DNA from: Arion vulgaris
Taxonomy: Eukaryota; Mollusca; Gastropoda; Stylommatophora; Arionidae
Assembly: GCA_020796225.1 (NCBI GenBank)
Contig: CM036774.1
Location: forward strand, 24,732,192 to 24,796,191
DNA: 64,000 bases
Reading direction: 5' to 3'
Every line of letters starts with the position of its first letter. Position 1 is the first letter of the stretch. Below the pieces are notes generated by a model. The model had not been told where the DNA came from. It searched no databases and saw only the letters and a list, made by a program, of their open reading frames with translations. Below are positions 1 to 9,637 of the stretch, in pieces. A program made the position numbers and the translations under genes.

Positions 1-438
1 ACAAGCGTGTGTATGGAAGGAAAGGGTGTGGGAAAACAAGGATGTATGAAGAGAAATAGCGTGTGTGAGAGTACACTCATGTGTTGGAGAACAAGCATGT
101 GGGGAGAGAGAGGCGGTGTATAGAGAGAAAGATCGGGAACAGATTTCTCTTTGAAAACCTTGCTTCTCTCAACACAGATGCTCAGCCCAAAATGTTACTT
201 AACGATGCAACATTGCAAAGGTTATGGTGACCATCTCTCTGATGTTAAAGTAATTAGACATAACCACGCCCACTCACGCTAAATTTGGCGAAATTATAGT
301 TAATGAGATCCATTTGCTAATCTCAGAGCAAGTAGGGTTAAAATTGTCACAGTTTTGTTGATGTCAAGGAGGTGATGAGGCGAATAAGGGTTAATGGGTC
401 AGATTTGGGGATATTAAATGCAATCTTATTATGCGTTT
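1..438. other. Unassigned sequence, no gene seen
   Basis: No coding segment or recognised repeat family. The first 120 bases have loosely repeated ACAAGNATGTGT-like words, too degenerate to call an array. The right edge runs into the SINE-B tail repeats. Confidence 0.5.
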
Positions 439-711
439 TTCTTCTTTGAACGTTCCATATCGACCACTTGTTAAACCACTCTTTGTGATTTGTATATAAT
501 CTGAGCCTAAGAGTTTCTTCTTTGAACGCTCCATATCGATCTCTTGTTAAACCACTCTTTGTGATTTGTATGTAATCTGAGCCTAAGAGTTTCTTCTTTG
601 AACGCTCCATATCGATCTCTTGTTAAACCACTCTTTGTGATTTGTATGTGATCTGAGCCTAAGAGTTTCTTCTTCTTTGAACGCCCCATATCGATCTCTT
701 GTATATAAACC
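439..711 (-). repeat. 76 bp tandem array from the SINE-B tail
   Basis: CTTCTTTGAACG recurs at 441, 517, 593 and 672, so the period is 76, 76 and 79. Each unit carries CCATATCGA, CACTCTTTGTGATTTGTATG and CTGAGCCTAAGAG. The same string occurs once, in the same order, in the tails of the single-copy SINE-B elements at 24446, 35450 and 38370. The array is therefore an amplified SINE-B tail without its head. The short reading frames across it are repeat artefacts. Confidence 0.85.
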
Positions 712-849
712 AGTTCTATTCCTATTCTTTTTACTTGAAAGAATGTATTTATTACTCTGTGTTATATATTACAGCTGGACTTCGTTATCTCTTTTAGTTC
801 AACGCGTCCCTTTACAGCAGGTCGCTGGTGGCCTTGATGACGTGATTCG

Positions 850-1675
850 TCTTCTTCTTCTTCCACGTCCAGATAAATGCTTCATATTGAACCGCAGGAC
901 GATTCGATTCTTTTCCACGTCCAGATAAATGGTTTATATTGAACCGCAGGGCGATTCGATTCTTCTCCACGTCCAGATAAATGGTTCATATTGAACCGCA
1001 GGGCGATTCGATTCTTCTCCACGTCCAGATAAATGGTTTATATTGAACCGCAGGGCGATTCGATTCTTCTCCACGTCCAGATAAATGCTTCATATTGAAC
1101 CGCAGGGCGATTCGATTCTTCTCCACGTCCAGATAAATGCTTCATATTGAACCGAAGGACGATTCGATTCTTCTCCAAGTCCAGATAAATGCTTCATATT
1201 GAACCGAAGGACGATTCGATTCTTCTCCACGTCCAGATAAATGCTTCATATTGAACCGAAGGACGATTCGATTCTTCTCCAAGTCCAGATAAATGCTTCA
1301 TATTGAACCGAAGGACGATTCGATTCTTCTCCAAGTCCAGATAAATGCTTCATATTGAACCGAAGGACGATTCGATTCTTCTCCACGTCCAGATAAATGC
1401 TTCATATTGAACCGAAGGACGATTCGATTCTTCTCCAAGTCCAGATAAATGCTTCATATTGAACCGAAGGACGATTCAATTCTTCTCCAAGTCCAGATAA
1501 ATGCTTCATATTGAACCGAAGGACGATTCGATTCTTCTCCAAGTCCAGATAAAATGCTTCATATTGAACCGAAGGGCGATTTTATTCTTCTCCAAGTCCA
1601 GATAAATGGTTCATATTGAACCGAAGGACGATTCGATTCTTCTCCAAGTCCAGATAAATGGTTGGACGATTCGAT
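850..1675. repeat. 52 bp minisatellite, about 16 copies
   Basis: The unit contains CCAGATAAATGCTTCATATT followed by GAACCGAAGGACGATTCGAT. Variants alternate CACGTCC/AAGTCC, GCTTC/GGTTT and GCAGG/GAAGG in blocks, which suggests local homogenisation. No similarity to the mobile elements elsewhere in the window was seen, so its origin is unknown. Confidence 0.93.
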
Positions 1676-1699
1676 GCGATGAAAGACACTGTCTATGAA

Positions 1700-2060
1700 C
1701 CACACACAGCCCGTTCTATAAATCTCTTCATAAAGGGGTTTAAAGCCGAAGTATTGACTTCATTGCACCGGGTTTTATCCCATACGGCTCGGTCCCTCTT
1801 CGCAGACATGACACGCCACCTGCCGAGACTATTGCACAAAGCACGAACTCCGTAGCTCCAGCAACAATCCTAGGGGTCTCAGGAAAAAACTGAATTCATG
1901 AACAGAACGGCCTGTCCGGATTTGAATCCACGACCTTCGACTCACAAGGCAAAGGGCTTAGCGACAGAGACTCAATCTCTTCTTATCGTCTCATCTCGCT
2001 GTAAGGCAAACCAGGATAGAAGAAAAGAAAGAAAGCAAGAAGAAGAAGAAAGAAAAGTTT
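1700..2060 (+). mobile_element. LINE-O 3' tail, split by SINE-E
   Basis: CCCGTTCTATAAATCTCTTC before the SINE and AATCTCTTCTTATC, CTGTAAGGCAAACCAGGAT plus an A/G-rich GAAA-type tail after it match the non-coding end of LINE-O at 12990-13120. The copy is only the extreme 3' end, as expected for severe 5' truncation. It was the target for the SINE-E at 1730. Confidence 0.65.
1730..1973 (-). mobile_element. SINE-E (tRNA-derived), inserted in LINE-O tail
   Basis: Reverse complement of the SINE-E typed best at 50920. The minus strand has a tRNA-like B box region (GGATTTGAATCC on plus) near the right end. The body follows leftward with GGAGTTCGTGCTTTGTGCAA-like sequence. The 9 bp target duplication AATCTCTTC lies at 1721-1729 and 1974-1982. 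Confidence 0.85.
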
Positions 2061-2258
2061 TAAAAAAAGGCACGGAATAAAAGAGTTGACACTTCTAAAA
2101 TGTCTTTCCAGAATAAACAACAATTAGCCATTTCGTTTCGCAACAGCTTCGACATGTTCGGATAATTTTTTTTAAAGTTTTTCTAAGTAATCGTTTTGGA
2201 GATATTTCGAAAAGTACATTATCGGTTTTTTTGTTTAGAAAATAAACTAACAAATTTT

Positions 2259-3974
2259 AGTGTTTTTGTTCTTCTGTTGCATTCTTGTTTTCCTTGGTCG
2301 TAGTGTTTTTGTTCTTCTGTTGCATTCTTGTTTTCCTTGGTCGTAGTGTTTTTGTTCTTCTGTTGCATTCTTGTTTTCCTTGGTCGTAGTGTTTTTGTTC
2401 TTCTGTTGCATTCTTGTTTTCCTTGGTCGTAGTGTTTTTGTTCTTCTGTTGCATTCTTCTTTTCCTTGGTCGTAGTGTTTTTGTTCTTCTGTTGCTTTCT
2501 TGTTTTCCTTGGTCGTAGTGTTTTTGTTCTTCTGTTGCATTCTTGTTTTCCTTGGTCGTAGTGTTTTTGTTCTTCTGTTGCATTCTTGTTTTCCTTGGTC
2601 GTAGTGTTTTTGTTCTTCTGTTGCATTCTTGTTTTCCTTGGTCGTAGTGTTTTTGTTCTTCTGTTGCATTCTTGTTTTCCTTGGTCGTAGTGTTTTTGTT
2701 CTTCTGTTGCATTCTTGTTTTCCTTGGTCGTAGTGTTTTTGTTCTTCTGTTGCATTCTTGTTTTCCTTGGTCGTAGTGTTTTTGTTCTTCTGTTGCATTC
2801 TTGTTTTCCTTGGTCGTAGTGTTTTTGTTCTGTTGCATTCTTGTTTTCCTTGGTCGTAGTGTTTTTGTTCTTCTGTTGCATTCTTCTTTCCTTGGTCGTA
2901 GTGTTTTTGTTCTTCTGTTGCATTCTTCTTTTCCTTGGTCGTAGTGTTTTTGTTCTTCTGTTGCATTCTTCTTTTCCTTGGTCGTAGTGTTTTTGTTCTT
3001 CTGTTGCATTCTTGTTTTCCTTGGTCGTAGTGTTTTTGTTCTTCTGTTGCATTCTTCTTTTCCTTGGTCGTAGTGTTTTTGTTCTTCTGTTGCTTTCTTG
3101 TTTTCCTTGGTCGTAGTGTTTTTGTTCTTCTGTTGCATTCTTGTTTTCCTTGGTCGTAGTGTTTTTGTTCTTCTGTTGCATTCTTCTTTTCCTTGGTCGT
3201 AGTGTTTTTGTTCTTCTGTTGCATTCTTGTTTTCCTTGGTCGTAGTGTTTTTGTTCTTCTGTTGCATTCTTGTTTTCCTTGGTCGTAGTGTTTTTGTTCT
3301 TCTGTTGCATTCTTCTTTTCCTTGGTCGTAGTGTTTTTGTTCTTCTGTTGCATTCTTCTTTTCCTTGGTCGTAGTGTTTTTGTTCTTCTGTTGCATTCTT
3401 GTTTTCCTTGGTCGTAGTGTTTTTGTTCTTCTGTTGCTTTCGTGTTTTCCTTGGTCGTAGTGTTTTTGTTCTTCTGTTGCATTCTTGTTTTCCTTGGTCG
3501 TAGTGTTTTTGTTCTTCTGTTGCATTCTTGTTTTCCTTGGTCGTAGTGTTTTTGTTCTTCTGTTGCATTCTTGTTTTCCTTGGTCGTAGTGTTTTTGTTC
3601 TTCTGTTGCATTCTTGTTTTCCTTGGTCGTAGTGTTTTTGTTCTTCTGTTGCATTCTTGTTTTCCTTGGTCGTAGTGTTTTTGTTCTTCTGTTGCATTCT
3701 TGTTTTCCTTGGTCGTAGTGTTTTTGTTCTTCTGTTGCATTCTTCTTTTCCTTGGTCGTAGTGTTTTTGTTCTTCTGTTGCATTCTTGTTTTCCTTGGTC
3801 GTAGTGTTTTTGTTCTTCTGTTGCATTCTTCTTTTCCTTGGTCGTAGTGTTTTTGTTCTTCTGTTGCATTCTTCTTTTCCTTGGTCGTAGTGTTTTTGTT
3901 CTTCTGTTGCATTCTTCTTTTCCTTGGTCGTAGTGTTTTTGTTCTTCTGTTGCATTCTTGTTTTCCTTGGTCGT
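2259..3974. repeat. 43 bp minisatellite, about 40 copies
   Basis: The unit contains GTAGTGTTTTTGTTCTTCTG then TTGCATTCTTGTTTTCCTTG. Variation is mostly one G/C swap (TTCTTGTTTT versus TTCTTCTTTT) plus rare A/T changes and three short deletions near 2830-2890. Because 43 is not a multiple of three and the minus strand of the unit lacks stops, all three minus frames stay open for more than 1.6 kb and give a 43-residue Lys/Gln/Thr-rich repeat. I judge these frames non-coding. Confidence 0.95.
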
Positions 3975-4104
3975 TAACCGACATAGAAGTCGGACAAATT
4001 CGTTCCACTTTATTCGGTATTTTGTTTTTCTTTCGTTTCGTTGACCCGGAATGTTATCTGAGATTTTCGTTTTTATTAAATTGTATGTTTTTTATTCTGC
4101 TGTC

Positions 4105-5241
4105 ACTGGTCAGTGTATCGTTTAGTTTGTCTCACTTTGGTTAGTGTATCGTTGAGTTTGTCTCACTTTGGTTAGTGTATCGTTGTGTTTGTCTCACTTT
4201 GGTCAGTGTATCGTTGAGTGTGTCTCACTTTGGTCAGTGTATCGTTGAGTGTGTCTCACTTTGGTCAGTGTATCGTTGAGTTTGTCTCACTTTGGTCAGT
4301 GTATAGTTGAGTTTGTCTCACTTTGGTCAGTGTATCGTTGAGTGTGTCTCACTTTGGTCAGTGTATCGTTGAGTGTGTCTCACTTTGGTCAGTGTATCGT
4401 TGAGTTTGTCTCACTTTGGTCAGTGTATCGGTGAGTTTGTCTCACTTTGGTCAGTGTATCGTTGAGTGTGTCTCACTTTGGTCAGTGTATCGTTGAGTGT
4501 GTCTCACTTTGGTCAGTGTATCGTTGAGTTTGTCTCACTTTGGTCAGTGTATCGGTGAGTTTGTCTCACTTTGGTCAGTGTATCGTTGAGTGTGTCTCAC
4601 TTTGGTCAGTGTATCGTTGAGTGTGTCTCACTTTGGTCAGTGTATCGTTGAGTTTGTCTCACTTTGGTCAGTGTATTGTTGAGTTTGTCTCACTTTGGTC
4701 AGTGTATCGTTGAGTTTGTCTCACTTTGGTCAGTGTATCGGTGAGTTTGTCTCACTTTGGTCAGTGTATCGTTGAGTGTGTCTTACTTTGGTCAGTGTAT
4801 CGTTGAGTTTGTCTCACTTTGGTCAGTGTATCGTTGAGTTTGTCTCACTTTGGTCAGTGTATCGTTGAGCTTGTCTCACTCTGGTCAGTGTATCGTTGAG
4901 TGTGTCTCACTTTGGTCAGTGTATCGTTGAGTGTGTCTCACTTTGGTCAGTGTATCGTTGAGTTTGTCTCACTTTGGTCAGTGTATCGTTGAGTGTGTCT
5001 CACTTTGGTCAGTGTATCGTTGAGTTTGTCTCACTTTGGTCAGTGTATCGTTGAGTGTGTCTCACTTTGGTCAGTGCATCGTTGAGTTTGTCTCACTTTG
5101 GTCAGTGTATCGTTGAGTTTCTCTCACTTTGGTCAGTGTATCGTTGAGTTTGTCATTATTTGTTCAGTGTATCATTGAGTGTGTCATTCTTTGGTGAATG
5201 TATCATTGGAGTGTCTCTGTATGGTCAGTGTATCGTTGGTT
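4105..5241. repeat. 31 bp minisatellite, about 36 copies
   Basis: The unit contains CAGTGTATCGTTGAGTTTGT then CTCACTTTGGT. The main variant is GAGTTTG/GAGTGTG, and pairs of variant types recur in runs such as T-T-G, hinting at higher-order amplification of 3-5 units. The last 100 bases decay gradually. Origin unknown. Confidence 0.94.
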
Positions 5242-5267
5242 AAAATACTTGTCAATTGACCGCATGT

Positions 5268-5480
5268 TTTTGTGTGTTTTTTTTTTCGCTCCAGAAGCAC
5301 TTGAGCTGAAAGCTCGTCGGTTCGGTGTCATGGACATCGTAACCCTTCGGTACGGTGCCACAAACACCGTAAATCTGGGGAACCTGTGACGTTTCTGCCA
5401 GTCCGCGGAGTTGAACCCGCACTCACAGAGGACTTGTTACCCGTAGTCCAACGCGCTTCGAACACGCTGGACAGGCGGGC
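5268..5480 (-). mobile_element. SINE-D (tRNA-derived)
   Basis: Starts with a T run (the minus-strand A tail) and CCAGAAGCACTTGAGCT. It continues through the CATGGACATCGTAACCCTTC module to a tRNA-like head ending GAACACGCTGGACAGGCGGG. The B box reads GGGTTCAACTCC on minus. The perfect 13 bp target duplication ATTGACCGCATGT is at 5255-5267 and 5481-5493, so this is a clean, relatively recent insertion. Confidence 0.95.
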
Positions 5481-5493
5481 ATTGACCGCATGT

Positions 5494-5852
5494 AAAGACG
5501 AAAAAGGCCGTGTATACAAGAACAAATGGGTGAGAGATAACCCAGGTCATGAAAAAGATGATGCATACACCAACTCAATAGAAGAACAGGTTGTCATTTT
5601 ATGGCTAGGAATAGGGTACAATAGGTTGAGGTACCATCTGTTTAACAAGTACACAATATGCAATACAGACATGTACACATGTGGTACCAGCAAGGTGACA
5701 CAGACACACATCCTGCAAGAATGTCCAACATACACTGAACAGAGAGAAAACCCACATGGCCAGCTCCTATGTCAGTCCAAGACAAGCTATATGGGGGTGT
5801 ACCCAGACTGCAGTTGACCACTAACTACTTTAGAAGTATACAAGTCAATCTC
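5494..5852 (+). mobile_element. LINE-L 3' end (RNase H-type LINE, knuckle remnant)
   Basis: Translates to a stretch with GYNRLRYHLFNKYTICNTD, then TCG...THILQEC. This is the usual end of RNase H-bearing I-group LINEs, where a Cys-X-Cys...His-X4-Cys knuckle follows an RT/RNase H region. The first knuckle Cys is replaced by Tyr here. The frame stops at 5817. Only the C-terminal piece is present. Family placement rests on motif similarity to the copies at 7816 and 29715. Confidence 0.7.
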
Positions 5853-6113
5853 AATCCTTCCTCTTCTTCCGCGTTCTCACTAGATTGGGATTTCGGATTC
5901 TCTAATAAAGGCAGCCGTCTGCCTCAGATTATCAGCCACGCCATACAGTTTGTCTTGGACACTAGTGTAAGTGGGCCACCTCTTTCTTCTCAAGTCTGCA
6001 TACTGGAGGCAGTTCTGTAGGATATAATTCCTATGATTTCTGCTTCCCCGTTTGTGCCAACCTCTTCCGCAGTAAGTTTTGGCCATCCTCGTGATGGTAG
6101 GTCTGACATAATC
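5853..6113 (-). mobile_element. LINE-L 3' end, opposite orientation
   Basis: The minus strand reads NYILQNCLQYADLRRKRWP and SVQDKLYG, the same C-terminal region as the neighbouring plus-strand fragment, with the knuckle decayed. It lies between two near copies of an 80 bp segment (5772-5852 and 6114-6195). Confidence 0.6.
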
Positions 6114-6195
6114 TCAGTCCAAGACAAGCTATATGGAGATGTACACATACTCCAGTTGACCACTACTACTTTAAAAGTATACAAATCGATGTCTA
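6114..6195 (+). mobile_element. Second copy of LINE-L terminal 80 bp
   Basis: TCAGTCCAAGACAAGCTATA through AAGTATACAA repeats 5772-5852 with a handful of changes. It may be an independent truncated LINE-L end or a duplicated flank of the minus-strand fragment between them. Confidence 0.6.
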
Positions 6196-6242
6196 AGCCT
6201 TTGCTATCTTGCACACAGTGTGAAAATCTACTGCCATGTCCA

Positions 6243-6964
6243 TGAAAACAAGCTCATGATATTCAGCTCAAATGTGAAATCTGTGTTGCTGTATGGCTTG
6301 GAAATGTGGCGAGCCACGAAATTAAATACAAATAAGATTCAGACCTTTGTCAACGGATGTCTTCGGCTGATTCTCAGACTGAGATGGTATGACAGAGCTG
6401 CAAACACAGACCTATGGATAAGAACGAGACAGGAACCCATGCTCACCCAGGTTAAGAGGAGAAAGTGACGATGGGTTGGGCATACCATACGGAAGACACA
6501 GTCGAGTGTCACTAGACAAGCACTTGAGTGGAACTCACAAGAACAATGGAAAAGAGGACGTCCTAAACAGATCTGAAGACGAAGTCTTCTTGAGGAACTG
6601 AAGGAGGCTCGACTATCCTAGAACTTAACCCTTTAGCTGCTAAGGACGTATATAACGTTTCCCATTCACTTCTAAAGACGCAATAACACTTCTTTGGTAT
6701 TCTACTCTGTGTTCTAAAGTCGTGTTAACACGTTATACATTGCTACTGTCATTGCTATAGGCGTACATTCACGTTTATGACCTATAAACAAAGTAGCTAT
6801 TTTAGCTCAGCCTTCGGAAAGTATGTAGCAGCGAAAGGGTTAAAGAAAATAGCCAGGGGCCGAGAAAAGTGGCAAACAACGTTTGAGACCCTATGCTCCA
6901 TGAGGAACAGAGAAGAATAAGTCAAGTAGTCGATGTCTGAAAAACGTTGGAAGAAGAAGAAGCA
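6243..6964 (+). mobile_element. LINE-M reverse transcriptase C-terminus, interrupted by a MITE
   Basis: The translation gives SSNVKSVLLYGLEMWRATK and QTFVNGCLRLILRLRWYD, then RRWVGHTIRK-like, ALEWNSQ and KRGRPKQ. This is the well-known order of the post-RT region of a widespread animal LINE type. After the MITE at 6625-6843 the same frame resumes with KKIARGREKW and TLCSMRNREE, stop, then a GAAGAAGAA tail. Internal stops show it is dead. It is 5'-truncated upstream of the RT palm. Confidence 0.85.
6625..6843. mobile_element. piggyBac-like MITE, 219 bp with TTAA ends
   Basis: Bounded by TTAA at 6625-6628 and 6840-6843. The terminal inverted repeats start TTAACCCTTTAGCTGCTA on the left and, reverse-complemented, TTAACCCTTTCGCTGCTA on the right. 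TTAA target duplication and a CCCTTT-type terminus fit piggyBac-group non-autonomous elements. There is no coding capacity. Removing it and one TTAA restores continuity of the host LINE frame. Confidence 0.85.
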
Positions 6965-7374
6965 GATAAAGACAGCAGACAAAATACTCAAAGTATGCTA
7001 CTACCAGCACTCAATTTCCCGTGATCTGATCACACGAAGCAATTACAGCAACCAACAACAAACGTTGCAAGTCTACCCTAATCTATACCAGTGGTTCTCA
7101 AAGCGTATGCCCAGATGCACGAGTGTGCCCGTTGACATTTCTAGGTGCGGCCTAGGAAATCCCAGATCAGGGATCGGCAACACGGTACCAGCAGGCACCA
7201 GGATAAAAAAATTGTCAAGACACATCAGGTCCATTCTTCTCATAGGCATAAATTAAATGATGAATAAAGGTGTATTGCATTTTCCAATTATATCTGTATT
7301 TCTTTGCTTTTTTGCATCTTATTTATTAAGTTTTTGTTTATTGTGCGCCTATAATTTTTTCATAGAACTTCAAG
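6965..7374. other. Unassigned sequence
   Basis: No repeat family or coding segment recognised. The region is mildly AT-rich toward 7260-7370. Confidence 0.4.
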
Positions 7375-7815
7375 TTATGTTATGTTATGCGATCGACGTC
7401 ATGGCATATTGGGCATTTCCATTCGTGTTCTGTCCTCCGTTGCAGCAGCCATCCCAAAGTCCATTTGCTCACAGTACCCATGAGAACTTGATTATTATAT
7501 CTTCTCTCTCTACCACGAAGACGACACTGTCTGGCATGTCCACACTTAACCCCTAATTCTCGAACTTGTTCCAGTGTCTGAGAGTTGTCCATGTCACATA
7601 ATTGAGAGCGTACCGCATTGATGATATCGGCTCTGTCCATACTTCTGCCCACTTGAGTTGGGGCATTGTTTGCAAGAAAGTCAGCGCGCTCGTTACCCCG
7701 CACTCCAGCATGTCCAGGTGTGTACAGCCAAGTGATTGTCTTGCGATGTGATCTCCGAATGATGTCCACCCATTCACAGAGTCAATCATTTGAAGCATAT
7801 TCATCGAGTATCTCT
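7375..7815 (-). mobile_element. LINE-K RNase H C-terminus, 5'-truncated
   Basis: The minus strand encodes TWLYTPGHAGVRGNERADFL, the His...Gly-Asn-Glu-X-Ala-Asp block of a retrotransposon RNase H. It continues through CRLRGRERRYNN, KWTLGWLLQRRTEHEWKCP and ICHDVDRIT. The 3' end is CGATCGCATAACATAAC, matching the copies at 15423 and 27289 and their (ATAAC)n tails. The upstream part shifts frame near 7800. Confidence 0.9.
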
Positions 7816-8105
7816 CTCTCGATCCCCGCCTAGACCAATGAAACCAGATTTTATCATGAATGTTACCGTGGTTTTAAGGGACTCCGTCCTCCGTACAGCT
7901 TCTCATGAAGCTCTGTGTTTTCGGGCCATGTTTCTTTTCTTAGGCCTGCTATCAGTTGGCAATCTTGCAGTATCTGCTCTGCCGTCATGTCTGCCTTTTC
8001 GCAGGGGCACAGGCTAGTTGTGCCAATTTTAAATTTGTTAAACATGTGGACACGACGCTTTTTATGGCCGGTACGGAGGCGGAATATAGAAACTTGTTCG
8101 CTACA
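7816..8105 (-). mobile_element. LINE-L C-terminal knuckle region
   Basis: The minus strand reads MFNKFKIGTTSLCPC then DMTAEQILQDC and KETWPENTELHEKLYGG. This matches the LINE-L ends at 5494 and 29715. The expected knuckle His is Gln here (EQILQ), so the zinc site is broken. It adjoins LINE-K with no obvious target duplication. Confidence 0.75.
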
Positions 8106-8571
8106 AATTCATTGAGTCTGATATGATAATCTTATGGGTAACCTGTTAGAACTTCAAGTGTGTCACAACTTCAAAAAGAATAGAACCACTGATCTATATT
8201 GTCTTATGCTGAAATTTAACTAGACTTGACAGTAAAATCAAATAAAGGAGAGCATGAAGCTGCATCGGACGGGAGACATCAATAACGTATCTAATTTAGA
8301 GCGTCAATGACAAGGACATGATAATACAAATATCTGGTTTGATATTCAAATGAATTGAAAATTAGAGGCATAGGACAGGTATATTACAGGTGGGATAGGT
8401 AATGAGAGAAGTGTCGCGCCAGGTAATGACAGGTGTTATACCAGGTGTGATTTTTGATTACAGTATAATTGTTTAATTTTTACGGGAGAAAGGGACAGAC
8501 AGAAAGAGAGAGAGTGAGTGTTTGGGTATGTGTAGGAGAGAGAAAGAAAGTGATCGAATGAGGGGAAGAAT
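8106..8571. other. Unassigned sequence with purine-rich simple repeats
   Basis: No gene or known family seen. 8370-8460 repeats ACAGGTNNTATACCAGGTGT-like words loosely. 8480-8560 is GA-rich. Confidence 0.4.
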
Positions 8572-8905
8572 CATCTCTCTCTCTCTCTGCCTTTTTAACC
8601 CGGATTGATGCATAGGCCCTCAACCAACTCATGCCAACTCTTCCTATCTCTAGCTATCTCCTGCAGCTCCCTCCAGGTATTATTTATATTGTTGATCTCT
8701 GTCTCCAAGTCCCGTCTCCATGTATTTTTCGGCTTCCCTTTATTTCGCTGTCCCTGCGGGTTCCAGGAAAGACCATTCTTGCTATATTCCCCTCAGGTTT
8801 TCGCAAAGTGTGTCATATCCAGCGCCAGCGTCTTTTTTTAACCTCTTAGTTCACTGGAATCTGTCTTGTTTTCTCCATAAGCTCGTCATTTGTGACGGGA
8901 AGAAT
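8572..8905 (-). mobile_element. LINE-M C-terminus with (GA)n tail
   Basis: The minus strand contains VTNDELMEKTRQIPVN and [16 protein letters not shown], ending in an AGAGAGAG tail (8572-8587 as TC). The copy at 17889 and the plus-strand copy at 59333 share the same end point and tail, which defines this as a LINE-M subfamily with a GA-repeat 3' end. Confidence 0.8.
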
Positions 8906-9058
8906 CATATGGAGGGAAATAAGGTCAGGGGAAAGAAGATGACAAAGAGACGTGTAGATGTTAACAGATGAGAGAACAGCTAGGAGAAGGCAGACAGAGA
9001 ACAGCTAGGAGAAGGGAGACAGAGAGCTATAGCAAGATAAGAAGGGAAACAGAGGGTA

Positions 9059-9500
9059 TCTGTGACGTAGAGGTTAGGTACTCGTCTCCCGTGCCAAAGG
9101 TACCAGGTTCGCTCCCTCGTTGAGCCATCGGTATATTTTTAAAGTGACACTTGATCTCAGTGAAGTTGAGATTGTTTTCCTAGTCCTATCAGAGACGGAC
9201 GTTAACACGTAGCTCCCGTGCTCATGTTGAGCACATACAAGAAAGAACCCTTGGTAATTCAAAATCAAGAAAAGCAGGCTAGAGAGTCGTTGCCTGGGCA
9301 AAATTAATAAGAAATATTTTTTTTTAATTTCTTACAAAATATTTTCACCATCTTTTTAAATTACATCGGGGACTCTCACCGGTGCTACGCAACTCGTGCA
9401 CTGTCGCTGAGATCTTCCTTTATAAGCAAGAGATCGGAGCACACATGGTTACTCTCCGAAGTGCAATGATGATGGTCCTATCAATCAATCAATCAATCAA
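9059..9500 (+). mobile_element. SINE-F full-length, (TCAA)n tail
   Basis: tRNA-like head with A-box TGACGTAGAGG (9063-9073) and B-box GGTTCGCTCCC (9106-9116), 43 bases apart as in a tRNA. The body carries GACGGACGTTAACACGTAG and AAAGAACCCTTGG. The tail module is GGTGCTACGCAACTCGTGCA to GTGCAATGATGATGG, with a CAATCAATCAAT end. Other copies are at 9699, 18780, 42520 and 54795. Confidence 0.92.
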
Positions 9501-9637
9501 CCAAGAAGAGAAACAAAGAAGATAAGAGAGAAAGAGATGCATAGTTATTCAAGAGATCAATCAATCAATTAATCAATCAATCAATCAAGAGAACATATAT
9601 AAAACGATAATAGAATACAATAGTTGTATTATATTCC

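Noticed and set aside
2219..4008. Three overlapping minus-strand reading frames of 540-583 residues
   Set aside because: They are the 43 bp array read in its three phases. The same peptide cycle appears in each, with no unique domain, signal or exon structure.
3..5241. CRISPR-like regular direct repeats in the first 5 kb and elsewhere
   Set aside because: Units are contiguous with no unique spacers, and the sequence context is eukaryotic.
7380..7769. Host RNase H gene
   Set aside because: Only the C-terminal block is present, with an (ATAAC)n tail and two further truncated copies, so it belongs to LINE-K.
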